A stretch of 64,000 bases of DNA from Oscillospiraceae bacterium (GTDB lineage: Bacteria > Bacillota > Clostridia > Oscillospirales > Oscillospiraceae): assembly GCA_022799035.1 (NCBI GenBank), contig JAAWNQ010000004.1, positions 1 to 64,000 of the forward strand, given 5' to 3'. Positions 48,785-58,500 of the stretch are shown here, piece by piece (position 1 is the first letter of the stretch; each line of letters begins with the position of its first letter). The notes beneath the pieces were generated by a model, which worked only from the letters and a program-made list of their open reading frames with translations, was not told the origin of the DNA and ran no database searches. Made by a program: the position numbers and the translations under genes.

Positions 48785-48808
48785 GGGCACGGCAATTCTG
48801 CCGTGCCC
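48785..48808. repeat. REP-like palindrome
   Basis: GGGCACGGCA-ATTC-TGCCGTGCCC with CGCAGGG head. Confidence 0.75.
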
Positions 48809-48815
48809 CACAAGG

Positions 48816-49175
48816 TCAATTTTCCGTCAAAATTTCGCCCAGGTCCACAGGGGTGGCGTCGCTCCAGAGGCGCTCCAGGTCGTAGAACTCCCGGGCCTCC
48901 TCGTTGAAGATGTGGACCACCACCGCGGAGAAGTCCAGCAGGATCCAGGTGCCGCCCCGGTGGCCCTCCACATGGTGGGGGGGCTCCCCGGCCTCCTTCA
49001 TCTCCTTTTCGCAGACGTCGGCCAGGGCCTTGATCTGGGTGGAGGAGGTGGCGGAGCAAAGTACGAAATAGTCGGCCAGGGTGGTGAGATGGCCGGTCTC
49101 CAGGACCTTGATATCCAGTCCCTTTTTGCTGTCAAGGGCCTTGGCAAGCAGTAAAGCGGTTTCCTTGGGTGTCAT
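48816..49175 (-). CDS. rsfS: Ribosome silencing factor
   Basis: KGLDIKVLETGHLTTLADYFVLCSATSSTQIKALADVCEKEMKE...WILLDFSAVVVHIFNEEAREFYDLERLW. Confidence 0.96.
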   Translation of the reverse strand: MTPKETALLLAKALDSKKGLDIKVLETGHLTTLADYFVLCSATSSTQIKALADVCEKEMKEAGEPPHHVEGHRGGTWILLDFSAVVVHIFNEEAREFYDLERLWSDATPVDLGEILTEN

Positions 49176-49249
49176 AGAAATGACTCCTTTCCTTGGTAAG
49201 GGATGGGTTCAAGCCCCATCCACACAGAGTATCCTTCAGCTTCTTCCCG

Positions 49250-50845
49250 TCACATGGGGGGCAGGATGGGCTCCTCCTCCACAGGGGGCGGGGTAAAGAC
49301 CGGGACGGCCGTCTCCGCGGGGGGCGGAGTGGACTCCGGGTCCGGGGAGTGGGTGGGAGCGGAGGTCTCGGCGGGAGCCTCGCTGTTCCCGGGGGTAGGC
49401 TCCGGCTCCTCGCTTTCCGTGGGCCGGGGACTGCTGCTGGGACGGGGGCTGGCCGGGGGCCGGGTGAAGCTGCCCGGGGGCAGGATCACATCCTGGCTCT
49501 CAGACGGCCGGGGGGACTCTGTGGGCAGGCCGCTCTCCCCCGGGCCGGGGCTCCCCGAGGCCTCGGGATCCTCCGGAAGCTCACTCTCCTCCGGATCGGG
49601 GGTGGCGGAGGGCCGGGGGACATTATCCATAGTAGCCAGCTTCAACTCCCCAAGCCGGATATCGTTTTCATAGGGATTAAACCCATTGTTGACCACCTTG
49701 ACGATCTGGCTGCCTGTGGGCAGGATGTGGGCGTTTCCGGCGCTGTACCAGGGCAGGGTCTCAAACTTCACATTGTCCATGTCAAGCCCGGTGAGAGCGG
49801 ACTGGGCAAAGTAGGCGATGTTGCCGGCAGAGAGGTCGGTGACCACATTTTTCTGGAAGATGGATACATACTCCCCCAAATTGTTCAGCAGCTTATCCAT
49901 CTGCAGACACTGCTTGATGACCTCTTTCAAGAAGGCCTGCTGGGTCTTGATCCGGCCGATATCCCCCTCGGCGTAGCCGTAGGTGTGGGAGATATGTCCC
50001 CTGTCGTCGCTGTTGTGCCGCCAACGGACCAGACCCATTGCCCCCTCCCCGTCCAGAAGCTGGTAGCCCTTTTTCAGGTCGATCTTAAAGTGCTGGGACA
50101 GGTCGTTATAATACATGTCGAAGGGCACGTCGTAGTAGACCCCGCCGATGGCGTCCACCAATTCTCCCAGGGCCTCCCACTGGACGATGACGTGGAAGTC
50201 AGGGTAAACCCCCGTCAGGTCCCGGACCGCCTTCTTCAAGCCCTGGATGCCCTTGTTCTCCTTATCTCCCCCGGCGGCGTTGTAGACCGCGTTGAGAAGC
50301 ATGAGCCGGCCATTATACAGAACGTAGGTATCCCGGGGAAGGCTCATAACACTGAGGGCCTGGTTGGGTACGTCGTAGGCCACCAGCATCATGGTATCAG
50401 AGAGCTTGCCGCCGGTATCCTGGCTCTGGCCCACCAGGAGGAAGGTGTAGAACTCCTTCTTCCTGTCGGTGGGAAGGCCGGGGATCTCCACCTCCACCAC
50501 CTCCCCCGTGAGCTCATCCACATACTGGGTGGTGATGGGGGGACGGGTCACCTCGTCAGGACCGCCCGGACCCAGTTTGCTGGGATCGGGGGGGGCGGCA
50601 AACATCTTCCAGAAGATATACACCGCCACCACCACGGCAGAGATGGCTACCAGCGCGATGTAAAGGCCCCGGAGGATCTTCTGTTTTTGGGTCAGAGGTT
50701 TTTCCTTCCTCGGGGCACCGGGGACGCCGGTACTCCGTTTGGAAGGTCGGGGGGCTGGTTTCTTCTCCATCCGCCTTCCTCCGCCTTTCCCTCCCGGTCT
50801 TCTCTCCGGGCTGTGCCCGGTCTTCTTATCCTTCGGCTCGCTCAT
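49250..50845 (-). CDS. LytR-CpsA-Psr family protein with Pro/Ser/Glu-rich C-terminal tail
   Basis: FLLVGQSQDTGGKLSDTMMLVAYDVPNQALSVMSLPRDTYV. Confidence 0.93.
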   Translation of the reverse strand: MSEPKDKKTGHSPERRPGGKGGGRRMEKKPAPRPSKRSTGVPGAPRKEKPLTQKQKILRGLYIALVAISAVVVAVYIFWKMFAAPPDPSKLGPGGPDEVTRPPITTQYVDELTGEVVEVEIPGLPTDRKKEFYTFLLVGQSQDTGGKLSDTMMLVAYDVPNQALSVMSLPRDTYVLYNGRLMLLNAVYNAAGGDKENKGIQGLKKAVRDLTGVYPDFHVIVQWEALGELVDAIGGVYYDVPFDMYYNDLSQHFKIDLKKGYQLLDGEGAMGLVRWRHNSDDRGHISHTYGYAEGDIGRIKTQQAFLKEVIKQCLQMDKLLNNLGEYVSIFQKNVVTDLSAGNIAYFAQSALTGLDMDNVKFETLPWYSAGNAHILPTGSQIVKVVNNGFNPYENDIRLGELKLATMDNVPRPSATPDPEESELPEDPEASGSPGPGESGLPTESPRPSESQDVILPPGSFTRPPASPRPSSSPRPTESEEPEPTPGNSEAPAETSAPTHSPDPESTPPPAETAVPVFTPPPVEEEPILPPM

Positions 50846-50848
50846 AGG

Positions 50849-52048
50849 TTATCCTTTCCCGTGTTCCAGCAGCCAGTCCATGGCTCCCTGGGTATTTTTA
50901 TGGATGGGTACCCCCCGCTCGTTCAGGTCCTCGATGCTCATGCGGACCCCCAGCAGGAGGGCTTGGTCCAAATCTGTGTAACAGAGCCGCCGCAGTTCCT
51001 CCACCCCGTCAAACTTTCGGTTGGGTTCCATATAGTCGGCTAAGTATATGATCTTTTCCAAAGGGGTCATGTCCTCTTTCCCCGTGGTATGCCAGTAGAT
51101 GGCCCAGTAGACTTCATCATTCTGGCCGTACAGGTGCCTTGCCAGGGCCGCCCCCGTTTTGGCGTGGAGGAGTTTGGCGCTGCCGGCCTCCATCTCATCC
51201 AGCTCCAAGCCGTATTCCTCACAGATGGCAAGGTGATCCTCCAGAGAGAGATATTTGGTGCAGTCATGAAGGATCCCCGCTCGAAAGGCCAGTTTCTCAT
51301 CACAGTTCCAGCGCTTCGCCAGCTCCACCGCCGTCTGGGCCACCCCCAGGATATGGGCGTGGCGCTTGGCGTAGACCATGGACAGGGAGCAGGCGGTCAA
51401 ATCCTCATGGTCCAGATCCCTCAGATCGGCGCAAGTACCGTAAAGGCCATTGCGGAGGATATCCCCATATACGGCGGGAGGCAGGTATTGCCGCCCCTCC
51501 CCCTTCGCCAGCAGCTCCCGAAGCTGGGTGGAGGACACGGGGGTGATTTGGGGCAACTGGATCAACGCGCATTTGGCCCCATAGGTCTCACTGAGATATT
51601 TGGCCTGGATCTCCAGCATCTCCCCGCTGTCCGCCTGGGTACGGGCGAAGGCCGCCAGATGGGCCAGGGAGCAAATGACCTCCGGCCTTTTCCAATGCTG
51701 GAGGGTGAGAAACATATCCGTCCCCATGAGAAGCCACAGCTCATCCTCAGGATACTGGTCGTGAAGCTCCTCCAGGGTGTCGGCGGTGTAGCTTTTCCCC
51801 TCCCGGCGCACCTCCATGTCAGAGACCTCCACCCGGCCGGGAAGGAGCATGGAGTCGGCGGCCAGGGTCATCATCTCCAGCCGCCGCCGGGCGGGGGGAG
51901 AGTTGGGGGGCAGGTCCTTGTGGGGCGGGTCTCCCGCCGGCATGAAGATCAGCCGGTCCAGTTCCAGATACTCCATGGCAAACCGGGCAGAGATCAGATG
52001 GCCCAGATGGGGCGGGTTGAAGGTGCCTCCGTAGACGCCGATCTTCAT
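50849..52048 (-). CDS. NadD nicotinate-nucleotide adenylyltransferase fused to YqeK HD-domain hydrolase
   Basis: MKIGVYGGTFNPPHLGHL... and C-terminal HILGVAQTAVELAKRW...AGILHDCTKY HD domain in one 399-aa ORF. Confidence 0.94.
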   Translation of the reverse strand: MKIGVYGGTFNPPHLGHLISARFAMEYLELDRLIFMPAGDPPHKDLPPNSPPARRRLEMMTLAADSMLLPGRVEVSDMEVRREGKSYTADTLEELHDQYPEDELWLLMGTDMFLTLQHWKRPEVICSLAHLAAFARTQADSGEMLEIQAKYLSETYGAKCALIQLPQITPVSSTQLRELLAKGEGRQYLPPAVYGDILRNGLYGTCADLRDLDHEDLTACSLSMVYAKRHAHILGVAQTAVELAKRWNCDEKLAFRAGILHDCTKYLSLEDHLAICEEYGLELDEMEAGSAKLLHAKTGAALARHLYGQNDEVYWAIYWHTTGKEDMTPLEKIIYLADYMEPNRKFDGVEELRRLCYTDLDQALLLGVRMSIEDLNERGVPIHKNTQGAMDWLLEHGKG

Positions 52049-52074
52049 TCAGGATTCCCCCTTTTCTCTGTGAA

Positions 52075-52383
52075 TTACCGCCGGACCAGGATAATTTTAT
52101 CCTTCTTATCCTTTTTATGACTTTGACGATACAAAATGAATTTTGTTCCAATGACCTGAACCACCTCGGACCGGGTGGCCTTTCCCAGCGCCTCCGCCGC
52201 CTGTCGGGGGGAGTACTCCGAGGTCTCCAGGACCCGGCACTTGATCAGCTCCCGGGCCTCCAGAGCGTCATCGGCCTGACGGATCAGGTTGTCCCCCAGA
52301 TCCCCCTTACCAATGTGGACGATGGGCTCCAGAGGGTTACCGAGAGCCCGAAGCTGGGCCCGCTGCTTGCTTGTAAGTTCCAT
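52075..52383 (-). CDS. YhbY-family CRM-domain RNA-binding protein
   Basis: LTSKQRAQLRALGNPLEPIVHIGKGDLGDNLIRQADDALEARELIKCRVLE. Confidence 0.94.
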   Translation of the reverse strand: MELTSKQRAQLRALGNPLEPIVHIGKGDLGDNLIRQADDALEARELIKCRVLETSEYSPRQAAEALGKATRSEVVQVIGTKFILYRQSHKKDKKDKIILVRR

Positions 52384-52436
52384 ATTTTCGATTCTCCTTG
52401 GGATTCAGGATGAGGGCAGGCGTACCATGCGCACCC

Positions 52437-53036
52437 CTACACAGAGGTCTTTGCCAGGTATTTCTCCAACTCCACCTTGAAGTTTTGCAGAGCCACCCCA
52501 CGGTGGGAGATGGCATTTTTCTCCTCCGCCGACATCTCCGCGAAGGTCTTTTTCCTCTCGGGCACCAGGAAGATAGGGTCATAGCCAAAGGTGCCGCTGC
52601 CCCTGGGGGCGTATGCGATAATGCCGGGACACTCCCCCCGGGCGGTGACTGTGTCCCCGTTGGGGAAGGCACAGCAGATGGCGGAGACAAATTTTGCGCT
52701 CCGGTCCAACTGGCCGGAGAGACCCTTGAGGACCAGCTCGTAGCGGTCCTTATCGGTGAGGCCCTCCCCCCCGTAGCGGGCGGAATAGACCCCGGGACCG
52801 CCCCCCAGGGCGGTGACGCAGAGGCCGGAGTCGTCGGCGATGGCGGGAAGTCCGGAGGCCTTCATCACCGCTGTGGCCTTGAGCTGGGCGTTCTCCTCAA
52901 AGGTGGTCCCAGTCTCCTCCACGTCCACATCCACCCCGGCGTCGGACTCCAGGATGACCTGGATCCCCAACTGGGAGAGGATGGCGGACATCTCCACCAG
53001 CTTGTGGGGATTTTTGCTGGCAAGTACCATTTTCAT
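52437..53036 (-). CDS. rdgB: XTP/dITP pyrophosphatase
   Basis: MVLASKNPHKLVEM, ADDSGLCVTALGGGPGVYSARYGGE, GSGTFGYDPIFLVP. Confidence 0.95.
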   Translation of the reverse strand: MKMVLASKNPHKLVEMSAILSQLGIQVILESDAGVDVDVEETGTTFEENAQLKATAVMKASGLPAIADDSGLCVTALGGGPGVYSARYGGEGLTDKDRYELVLKGLSGQLDRSAKFVSAICCAFPNGDTVTARGECPGIIAYAPRGSGTFGYDPIFLVPERKKTFAEMSAEEKNAISHRGVALQNFKVELEKYLAKTSV

Positions 53037-53039
53037 CTG

Positions 53040-53756
53040 TTATCCCTCCAAAATGTTCTTCTGGATGGCCTGGAGCTCCCCGATCCCCTTGGCGCAGAGG
53101 TCTACCAAAGCCCTCTGCTCGGCGACGGTGAAGGCCCGGCCCTCCCCGGTGCCCTGGATCTCCACCAAGCCGCCGGAGCCGGTCATGACACAGTTCAGAT
53201 CCACCTGGGCGGAGGAGTCCTCCTCGTAGCAGAGGTCCAGGAGGAGTTCATCGCCCACGATGCCCGCCGAGACGGCGGCCACGCTGTCCACAAGGGGGCT
53301 TTCCGCGAGGATCCCGTCGGAGAGCAGCTTTTTGACCGCCAGAGCAAGGGCCACATAGCCCCCGGTGACGCTGGCGGTGCGGGTGCCCCCATCCCCCTGC
53401 AATACGTCGCAGTCGATGGTGATAGTGCGCTCCCCCAGCTTGGACATGTCCACGCAGGAGCGGAGGGAGCGGCCGATGAGCCTTTGGATCTCGGCGGAGC
53501 GGGGGGAGAGCTTCAGCTTGCTCACGTCCCGGCGGCTCCGCTCCCGGTTGGCCCGGGGGAGCATGGAGTACTCCGCCGTCACCCAGCCGGAGCCCTCGGG
53601 AACGTGGCGGGGAGCCCCCTCCTCCACGCTGGCGGTGCAGAGGACGTGGGTGTTGCCGCAGCGGATGTGGCAGGAGCCCTCGGCGAATTTGTTGATGTGG
53701 GGGAGGATCTCCACGGGGCGGAGCTGGTCATTTTTTCTCTGGTCCATACGGGACAT
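53040..53756 (-). CDS. rph: Ribonuclease PH
   Basis: GSCHIRCGNTHVLCTASVEEGAPRH, EIQRLIGRSLRS, QGDGGTRTASVTGGYVAL. Confidence 0.95.
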   Translation of the reverse strand: MSRMDQRKNDQLRPVEILPHINKFAEGSCHIRCGNTHVLCTASVEEGAPRHVPEGSGWVTAEYSMLPRANRERSRRDVSKLKLSPRSAEIQRLIGRSLRSCVDMSKLGERTITIDCDVLQGDGGTRTASVTGGYVALALAVKKLLSDGILAESPLVDSVAAVSAGIVGDELLLDLCYEEDSSAQVDLNCVMTGSGGLVEIQGTGEGRAFTVAEQRALVDLCAKGIGELQAIQKNILEG

Positions 53757-53792
53757 GGGGATTACCTCGATTCTGTTGGGGTGGTGGGGCGA

Positions 53793-53911
53793 GCGGGTCT
53801 GGGACCCGCCCCTACGAAAAAAGCGGGACATTACGGGCAGGGGCGGGCGAAGGATATCCGCCCGCCGCAAAAGGCTGTGGGGCGTGTAGGGGCGGGTTCC
53901 AAACCCGCCCG
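53793..53911. repeat. BIME-like cluster of three REP-like palindromes
   Basis: GCGGGTCTGGGACCCGCCCCTAC (53793-53815), GGGGCGGGCGAAGGATATCCGCCCGCC (53840-53866), GTAGGGGCGGGTTCCAAACCCGCCCG (53886-53911). Confidence 0.8.
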
Positions 53912-53921
53912 TTTTCCCGGG

Positions 53922-54821
53922 TTACAACAGGGCCTCCACAAAGGCCTCCGGGTCGAAGGGCATCAGGTCGTCGATGCCCTCCCCCACGCCGATAAATTTC
54001 ACGGGCACGCCCAGCTCCCGGGCGATGGCCACCACGATGCCCCCCTTAGCGGTGCCGTCCAGCTTGGTGAGGACCACCCCGGTGAGGCCGGCGGACTCCA
54101 TAAACTGCTTGGCCTGGATGAGGCCGTTCTGGCCGGTGGTGGCGTCCAGCACCAGGAGGGTCTCCCGGCTGGCGTTTGGCAATTCCCGATCGATGACCCG
54201 GCTTATTTTGTTCAGCTCGTTCATCAGGTTCTGCTTGTTGTGGAGCCGCCCGGCGGTGTCCACCAGGATCACGTCCGCCTTCCGGGCCTTGGCGGCGGTG
54301 CAGGCGTCAAAGACCACGGCGGCGGGGTCGGCCCCCTCGTGCTGGCGGATGATCTCCACCCCGGAGCGCTCGCTCCAGATCTCCAGCTGGTCGGCGGCGG
54401 CGGCCCGGAAGGTGTCCCCGGCGGCCATGAGGACACGGAGGCCCTCCCCCTTCATCCGGGCGGAGAGCTTGCCGATGGTGGTGGTCTTGCCCACCCCGTT
54501 GACCCCGATGAAAAGGCAGACGGCGGGGCGGCTTTCCAGATTCATCCCGGTGCCGCCGATGTTGAGAAGGCCGGTGAGGATGTCCTTCAGGGTCTCCCGG
54601 GCCTCGGCGGCGGATTTGCACTTGCCCAGCTTGGCCCGGCGTTTTACCTCTCCGCTGATTTCCAGGGCGGTGTCCACCCCCACGTCGGAGAGGATGAGGG
54701 TCTCCTCCAGCAGGTCATAAAAGTCGTCGTCCAGCTCTCCGGCAAAGAGCTGGTCGAAGGAGTGGCCGATGTTTTCCTTGGTGCGGGTCAGGCCCTGGCG
54801 TATCTTTTCAAAAAAGCCCAT
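53922..54821 (-). CDS. ftsY: Signal recognition particle receptor FtsY
   Basis: GVNGVGKTTTIGKLSARMK, DTFRAAAADQLEIW, VDTAGRLHNK, TKLDGTAKGG. Confidence 0.96.
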   Translation of the reverse strand: MGFFEKIRQGLTRTKENIGHSFDQLFAGELDDDFYDLLEETLILSDVGVDTALEISGEVKRRAKLGKCKSAAEARETLKDILTGLLNIGGTGMNLESRPAVCLFIGVNGVGKTTTIGKLSARMKGEGLRVLMAAGDTFRAAAADQLEIWSERSGVEIIRQHEGADPAAVVFDACTAAKARKADVILVDTAGRLHNKQNLMNELNKISRVIDRELPNASRETLLVLDATTGQNGLIQAKQFMESAGLTGVVLTKLDGTAKGGIVVAIARELGVPVKFIGVGEGIDDLMPFDPEAFVEALL

Positions 54822-54835
54822 GACTGTCCTCCCGA

Positions 54836-55084
54836 TTATTTCTCGTTGTAGTCGATCTTCTCGCCGCAGCGGCAGCAGTATTCCCCTCTTCCCTGGCCCA
54901 ACCACTCGCCGCAGCTGGGGCAGCGCCGCCACAGGAAATTCAACAGGATGGCGACCACCACGCCCCCTACGGCCAGGTATTCTGTCCCGGCGTTTTGGAC
55001 CGCCACGTTGAGTATGGCCAGGATGACTGTCAGGCCCATCAGACCATAGATGATCCACTCCTTTTGCCGCAGGCTCAGCTTCAT
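54836..55084 (-). CDS. Small two-TM membrane protein with zinc-ribbon
   Basis: TM segments then CPSCGEWLGQGRGEYCCRCGEKIDYNEK. Confidence 0.75.
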   Translation of the reverse strand: MKLSLRQKEWIIYGLMGLTVILAILNVAVQNAGTEYLAVGGVVVAILLNFLWRRCPSCGEWLGQGRGEYCCRCGEKIDYNEK

Positions 55085-55302
55085 GGGGGTCATCCCCTTC
55101 CGGTATAGTATTCGTCCTCCGCCCAGCGGGCGGGGTTGGTTTCGATGTAGTTCCATTTGGTCAGGTAGTCCGTTTCGTCCCGGATGATGTGGTCGTAGAA
55201 GGAGGGTTGCCAGAGTTTTTGACCCGCAGTTCCCCTCAAAGTGTTCCACCGCCGAGTGGTCATGGATTTCAATACCCGCATGATATCCATGATGGTGCCC
55301 TC

Positions 55303-55328
55303 CGTAGGGCGGGGGCTTGCCCCCGCCG
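55303..55328. repeat. REP-like palindrome inside RAYT CDS, copy 1
   Basis: CGTAGGGCGGGGGCTTGCCCCCGCCG. Confidence 0.92.
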
Positions 55329-55457
55329 AAAGCCGAAGGAGAAGGTGGATGTGGTTGGGCATAATGACCGCCTGGTCGATGGACATGGTGGGGAAACGGG
55401 TTTTTAGATTTTCCAGTTCCTCCGATACAAGTTGACCCGCAGGCAGGAGGAGCACCG

Positions 55458-55483
55458 CGGCGGGGGCAAGCCCCCGCCCTACG
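55458..55483. repeat. REP-like palindrome inside RAYT CDS, copy 2 (opposite orientation, identical)
   Basis: Reverse complement is CGTAGGGCGGGGGCTTGCCCCCGCCG, 26/26 to copy 1. Confidence 0.92.
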
Positions 55484-55598
55484 ATCCTGCTTAGGACTTT
55501 TCTCTTTTTATTGGTACAGGCGGTAATGAAATAGACACCGTCCTGTCCGTAGTCATACCCCTTTAGACGGGGGTGTTTTCGTTGGTTCATTTGCTCCG

Positions 55599-58500
55599 TC
55601 ACTTGATATTCAGTTCCTTCTCCACGTCGTTGAGGTTGATGGCGAGAACTCTCGTCACGCCCTGCTCCTGCATGGTCACGCCGTAGAGGGCGTCGGCCTC
55701 CTCCATGGTGCCCCGGCGGTGGGTGATGACGATGAACTGGGTGTTCTCCGACATCTGGCGCATGTAGCGGGCGAAGCGGGCGATGTTGGGGTCGTCCAGG
55801 GCGGCCTCGATCTCGTCCATGACCACGAAGGGGGTGGGACGGACCTTCAGGATGGCGAAGTAGAGGGCGATGGCCACGAAGGCCTTCTCACCGCCGGAGA
55901 GGAGGGTGATGATCTTCAGGCTCTTGCCCGGGGGCTGGACCTTGATCTCGATGCCGCAGTTGAGGATGTCCTCCGGGTCCTCCAGCTCCAGAGTGGCCTT
56001 ACCGCCCCCGAAGAGCTCGGTGAAGGTACCCTGGAAGGCTTCGTTGATCTTGGTGAACTGCTCGGCAAAGATCCGTTCCATCTCTCCGGTGACGTCGGCG
56101 ATGACCTTCAGCAGTTCCGCTTTGGAGCCCCGCACGTCGTCCCGCTGGCTGGTGAAGTAGGTGTACCGCTCATTGACCCGCTGGAACTCCTCGATGGCAT
56201 CCAGGTTGATATTGCCCAGGGCGGAGATGGAGCGCTTCAGCTCCCCCACCCTCCGCTGGGCCTTGGGAACGCTCTCCAGCTCCACCCGCTGGGCCCGGGC
56301 GGCCTCGTGGGTGAGCTCATAGGTCTCCCACAGTCGGTCCAGGATCTGCTTCTCCTCCATCTCGGCGGAGACCTTCTTCTGCTCCAGGACGGAGACCTCC
56401 CGCTCCATGGCGAGAAGTTCATTGTTCTTATCCCGGCTCTGCTTGTCTGCCTTGGTCCGCTCCCCCTCCAGATCCAGCCGCTCCTGGTTGAGCCGCTGGA
56501 TATCCGCCTGTTTATTGGCCGTCTCGGTCTGGATGGCCTGGAGCTGCTGTTGGCGGGTCTGGATCTGGCTTTCCAGATCCAGATTCTGCACTTTCAGTTC
56601 GTCGATACGGCGGGTCCGGTCCTCCCGGTCTCCCACCATATCCCGGCGCAGGTCCTCCAGCTCCCGAAGGGACTGACGGGCCGCCAGGGTCTCGGCCTCC
56701 AACGCCGCCTTCTGGGCGTTAAGGAGAGCGATCTCCCCATTGATAGCCTCGCTGCGCTCCCGGGCCTCGTTCTGGCCCTGGATCTTGCTGTCCGCCTCCG
56801 CCCGGAGGGCAGCGGCGGAGCCCTCCAGCTCCTCGATCCGCCGGCGGGCGTTGGCGGTGTCCTCCTCGGTGCGCTGGGCACGCTGGGAGAGCTGGTCCAG
56901 CTCCCGCCGCCACTCCTCCTGCTGGCGCTGAACGTCGGCGGCGGCCTGGTCCAGGTGACCCACCCGCTCCTCCAGCTTCAGGATATCGTCCTCATGCTGG
57001 CGCTGCTGGGCCTGGGCCGCGTCCATCTCATACTGGGCGCCGGTGACCTCCCGCTTGGCCTCCTCCAAAACTTTGGCGGCGGCGGAGAGCTTCTCATTCA
57101 GGTCCCCCTCCTGCTCCCGGAGCCGTTCCAGCTCCCCCTGGCGGGAGAGGATCCCCGCGGTGCGGGAGGCGGAGCCGCCGGTCATGGAGCCGCCCGGGTT
57201 CAGCACCTGACCATCCAGGGTGACGATCTTCAGCTTGTGCTTATACTTCCGGGCCATGGCGATGGCGGTATCCATATCCTCCGCGATAACGGTGCGGCCC
57301 AGAAGGTAGGCAAAGACCTTCTGGTACTTTTTCTCGCACTCAATGAGCTCGTCTCCCAGGCCCACGAAGCCGGGCTCGTCCACCACCCCGGTCTCCTTGA
57401 ACTCCTGGGGCTCAATAGCGTTCAGAGGCAGGAAGGTACACCGGCCCCCGTCCCGGCGCTTGAGATACTGGATGGCGTTCTTACCGTCCTCCTCCCGGTC
57501 CACCACAATGTTCTGCATGGCGGAGCCCAGGGCGGTCTCAATGGCTACGGTGTACTCCCCCGAGACCCGGAGAAGACCCGCCACAGGACCCAGGATCCCC
57601 TTCATCTGGCCCCGCTCGGCCTCCCCCATCACCATCTTCACCGCCTTGGAGTAGCCCTCGTAGAGCTTCTCCATCTCGGAGAGCATATGGATCCTGGACT
57701 GGAGGGCGCTGACCTCCATCTGGAGCTTCACGTGCTTCTCGTCAGCCTCCTGGAGCTTCTTTGTCCGGCTGGACAAACGCAGGGCGTACCCGCTGATGAT
57801 ATTCTGGATGGAATCCCGGTCCTCCCGGGCCTGCTCCAGGTCCTTTCGCGCCGCCTTGGCTTCGGCTTTGGCGGCCTCCAGCCGCTCCTCCCCCTGGGAC
57901 AACTCCTGACGGACCGTCTCATCCCGGTCCAGCACCTCCTGGGCGGCGGCGGCCAGAGCGGAGAGCAGGGCCTTGGCCTCGGCGGCGGAGGCGGTCTCCA
58001 CCGCCTCCTTCTGGCGCAGGGCCTCCATCTCGGCGGCAAGGCTGCCCGCGTTCCGGCCTACCTCGTCCGCCTCGGCCTGCTTGGCGGCGATCTGTCCCTC
58101 CAGGGCGGCGGTCTCCGCCCGGATCTCATCCAGACGGCCCTGCCGCTGGGTGATCTGGCCCTCGATGGAGCCGGCCCGTCCCTCCTGGGTCTCCAGCTCC
58201 CGCTTGAGCCGGTCTGTGTTCTCCAGGTTGTTCTGAATATTGGCCTTCAAGACCTCAATAGCCTTCTCACACTCGTTGGCGTCGGCCTGACGGCCCATCA
58301 TCTCGAAGCGGATGCCCTCGGCGTCCATCTCCTTTTGGCGCATCTGCTGGGCGATGGCCTCGGCGGCGGCGTAGAGACGCTCCACCTCCGCCTGGACCTC
58401 CCCCTTCTGGCGGACGGCGCTTTCATAGTCGGATTGGATCTTGATGCTTCCGGTGCGGATCCGGTCTAACTGCTCCATCCACAGGGAGATCTCCAGTCCC

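Larger units (their letters stand above)
55090..55602 (-). mobile_element. REP-associated tyrosine transposase (RAYT; Y1/HUH, IS200-like)
   Basis: KGYDYGQDGVYFITACTNKK, MPNHIHLLLRL (HUH), LWQPSFYDHIIRDETDYLTKWNYIETNPARW; GTG start overlaps smc stop. Confidence 0.92.

Noticed and set aside
55719-58469. 916-aa plus-strand ORF opposite smc
   Set aside because: Antisense shadow of the smc coiled coil; compositionally biased.
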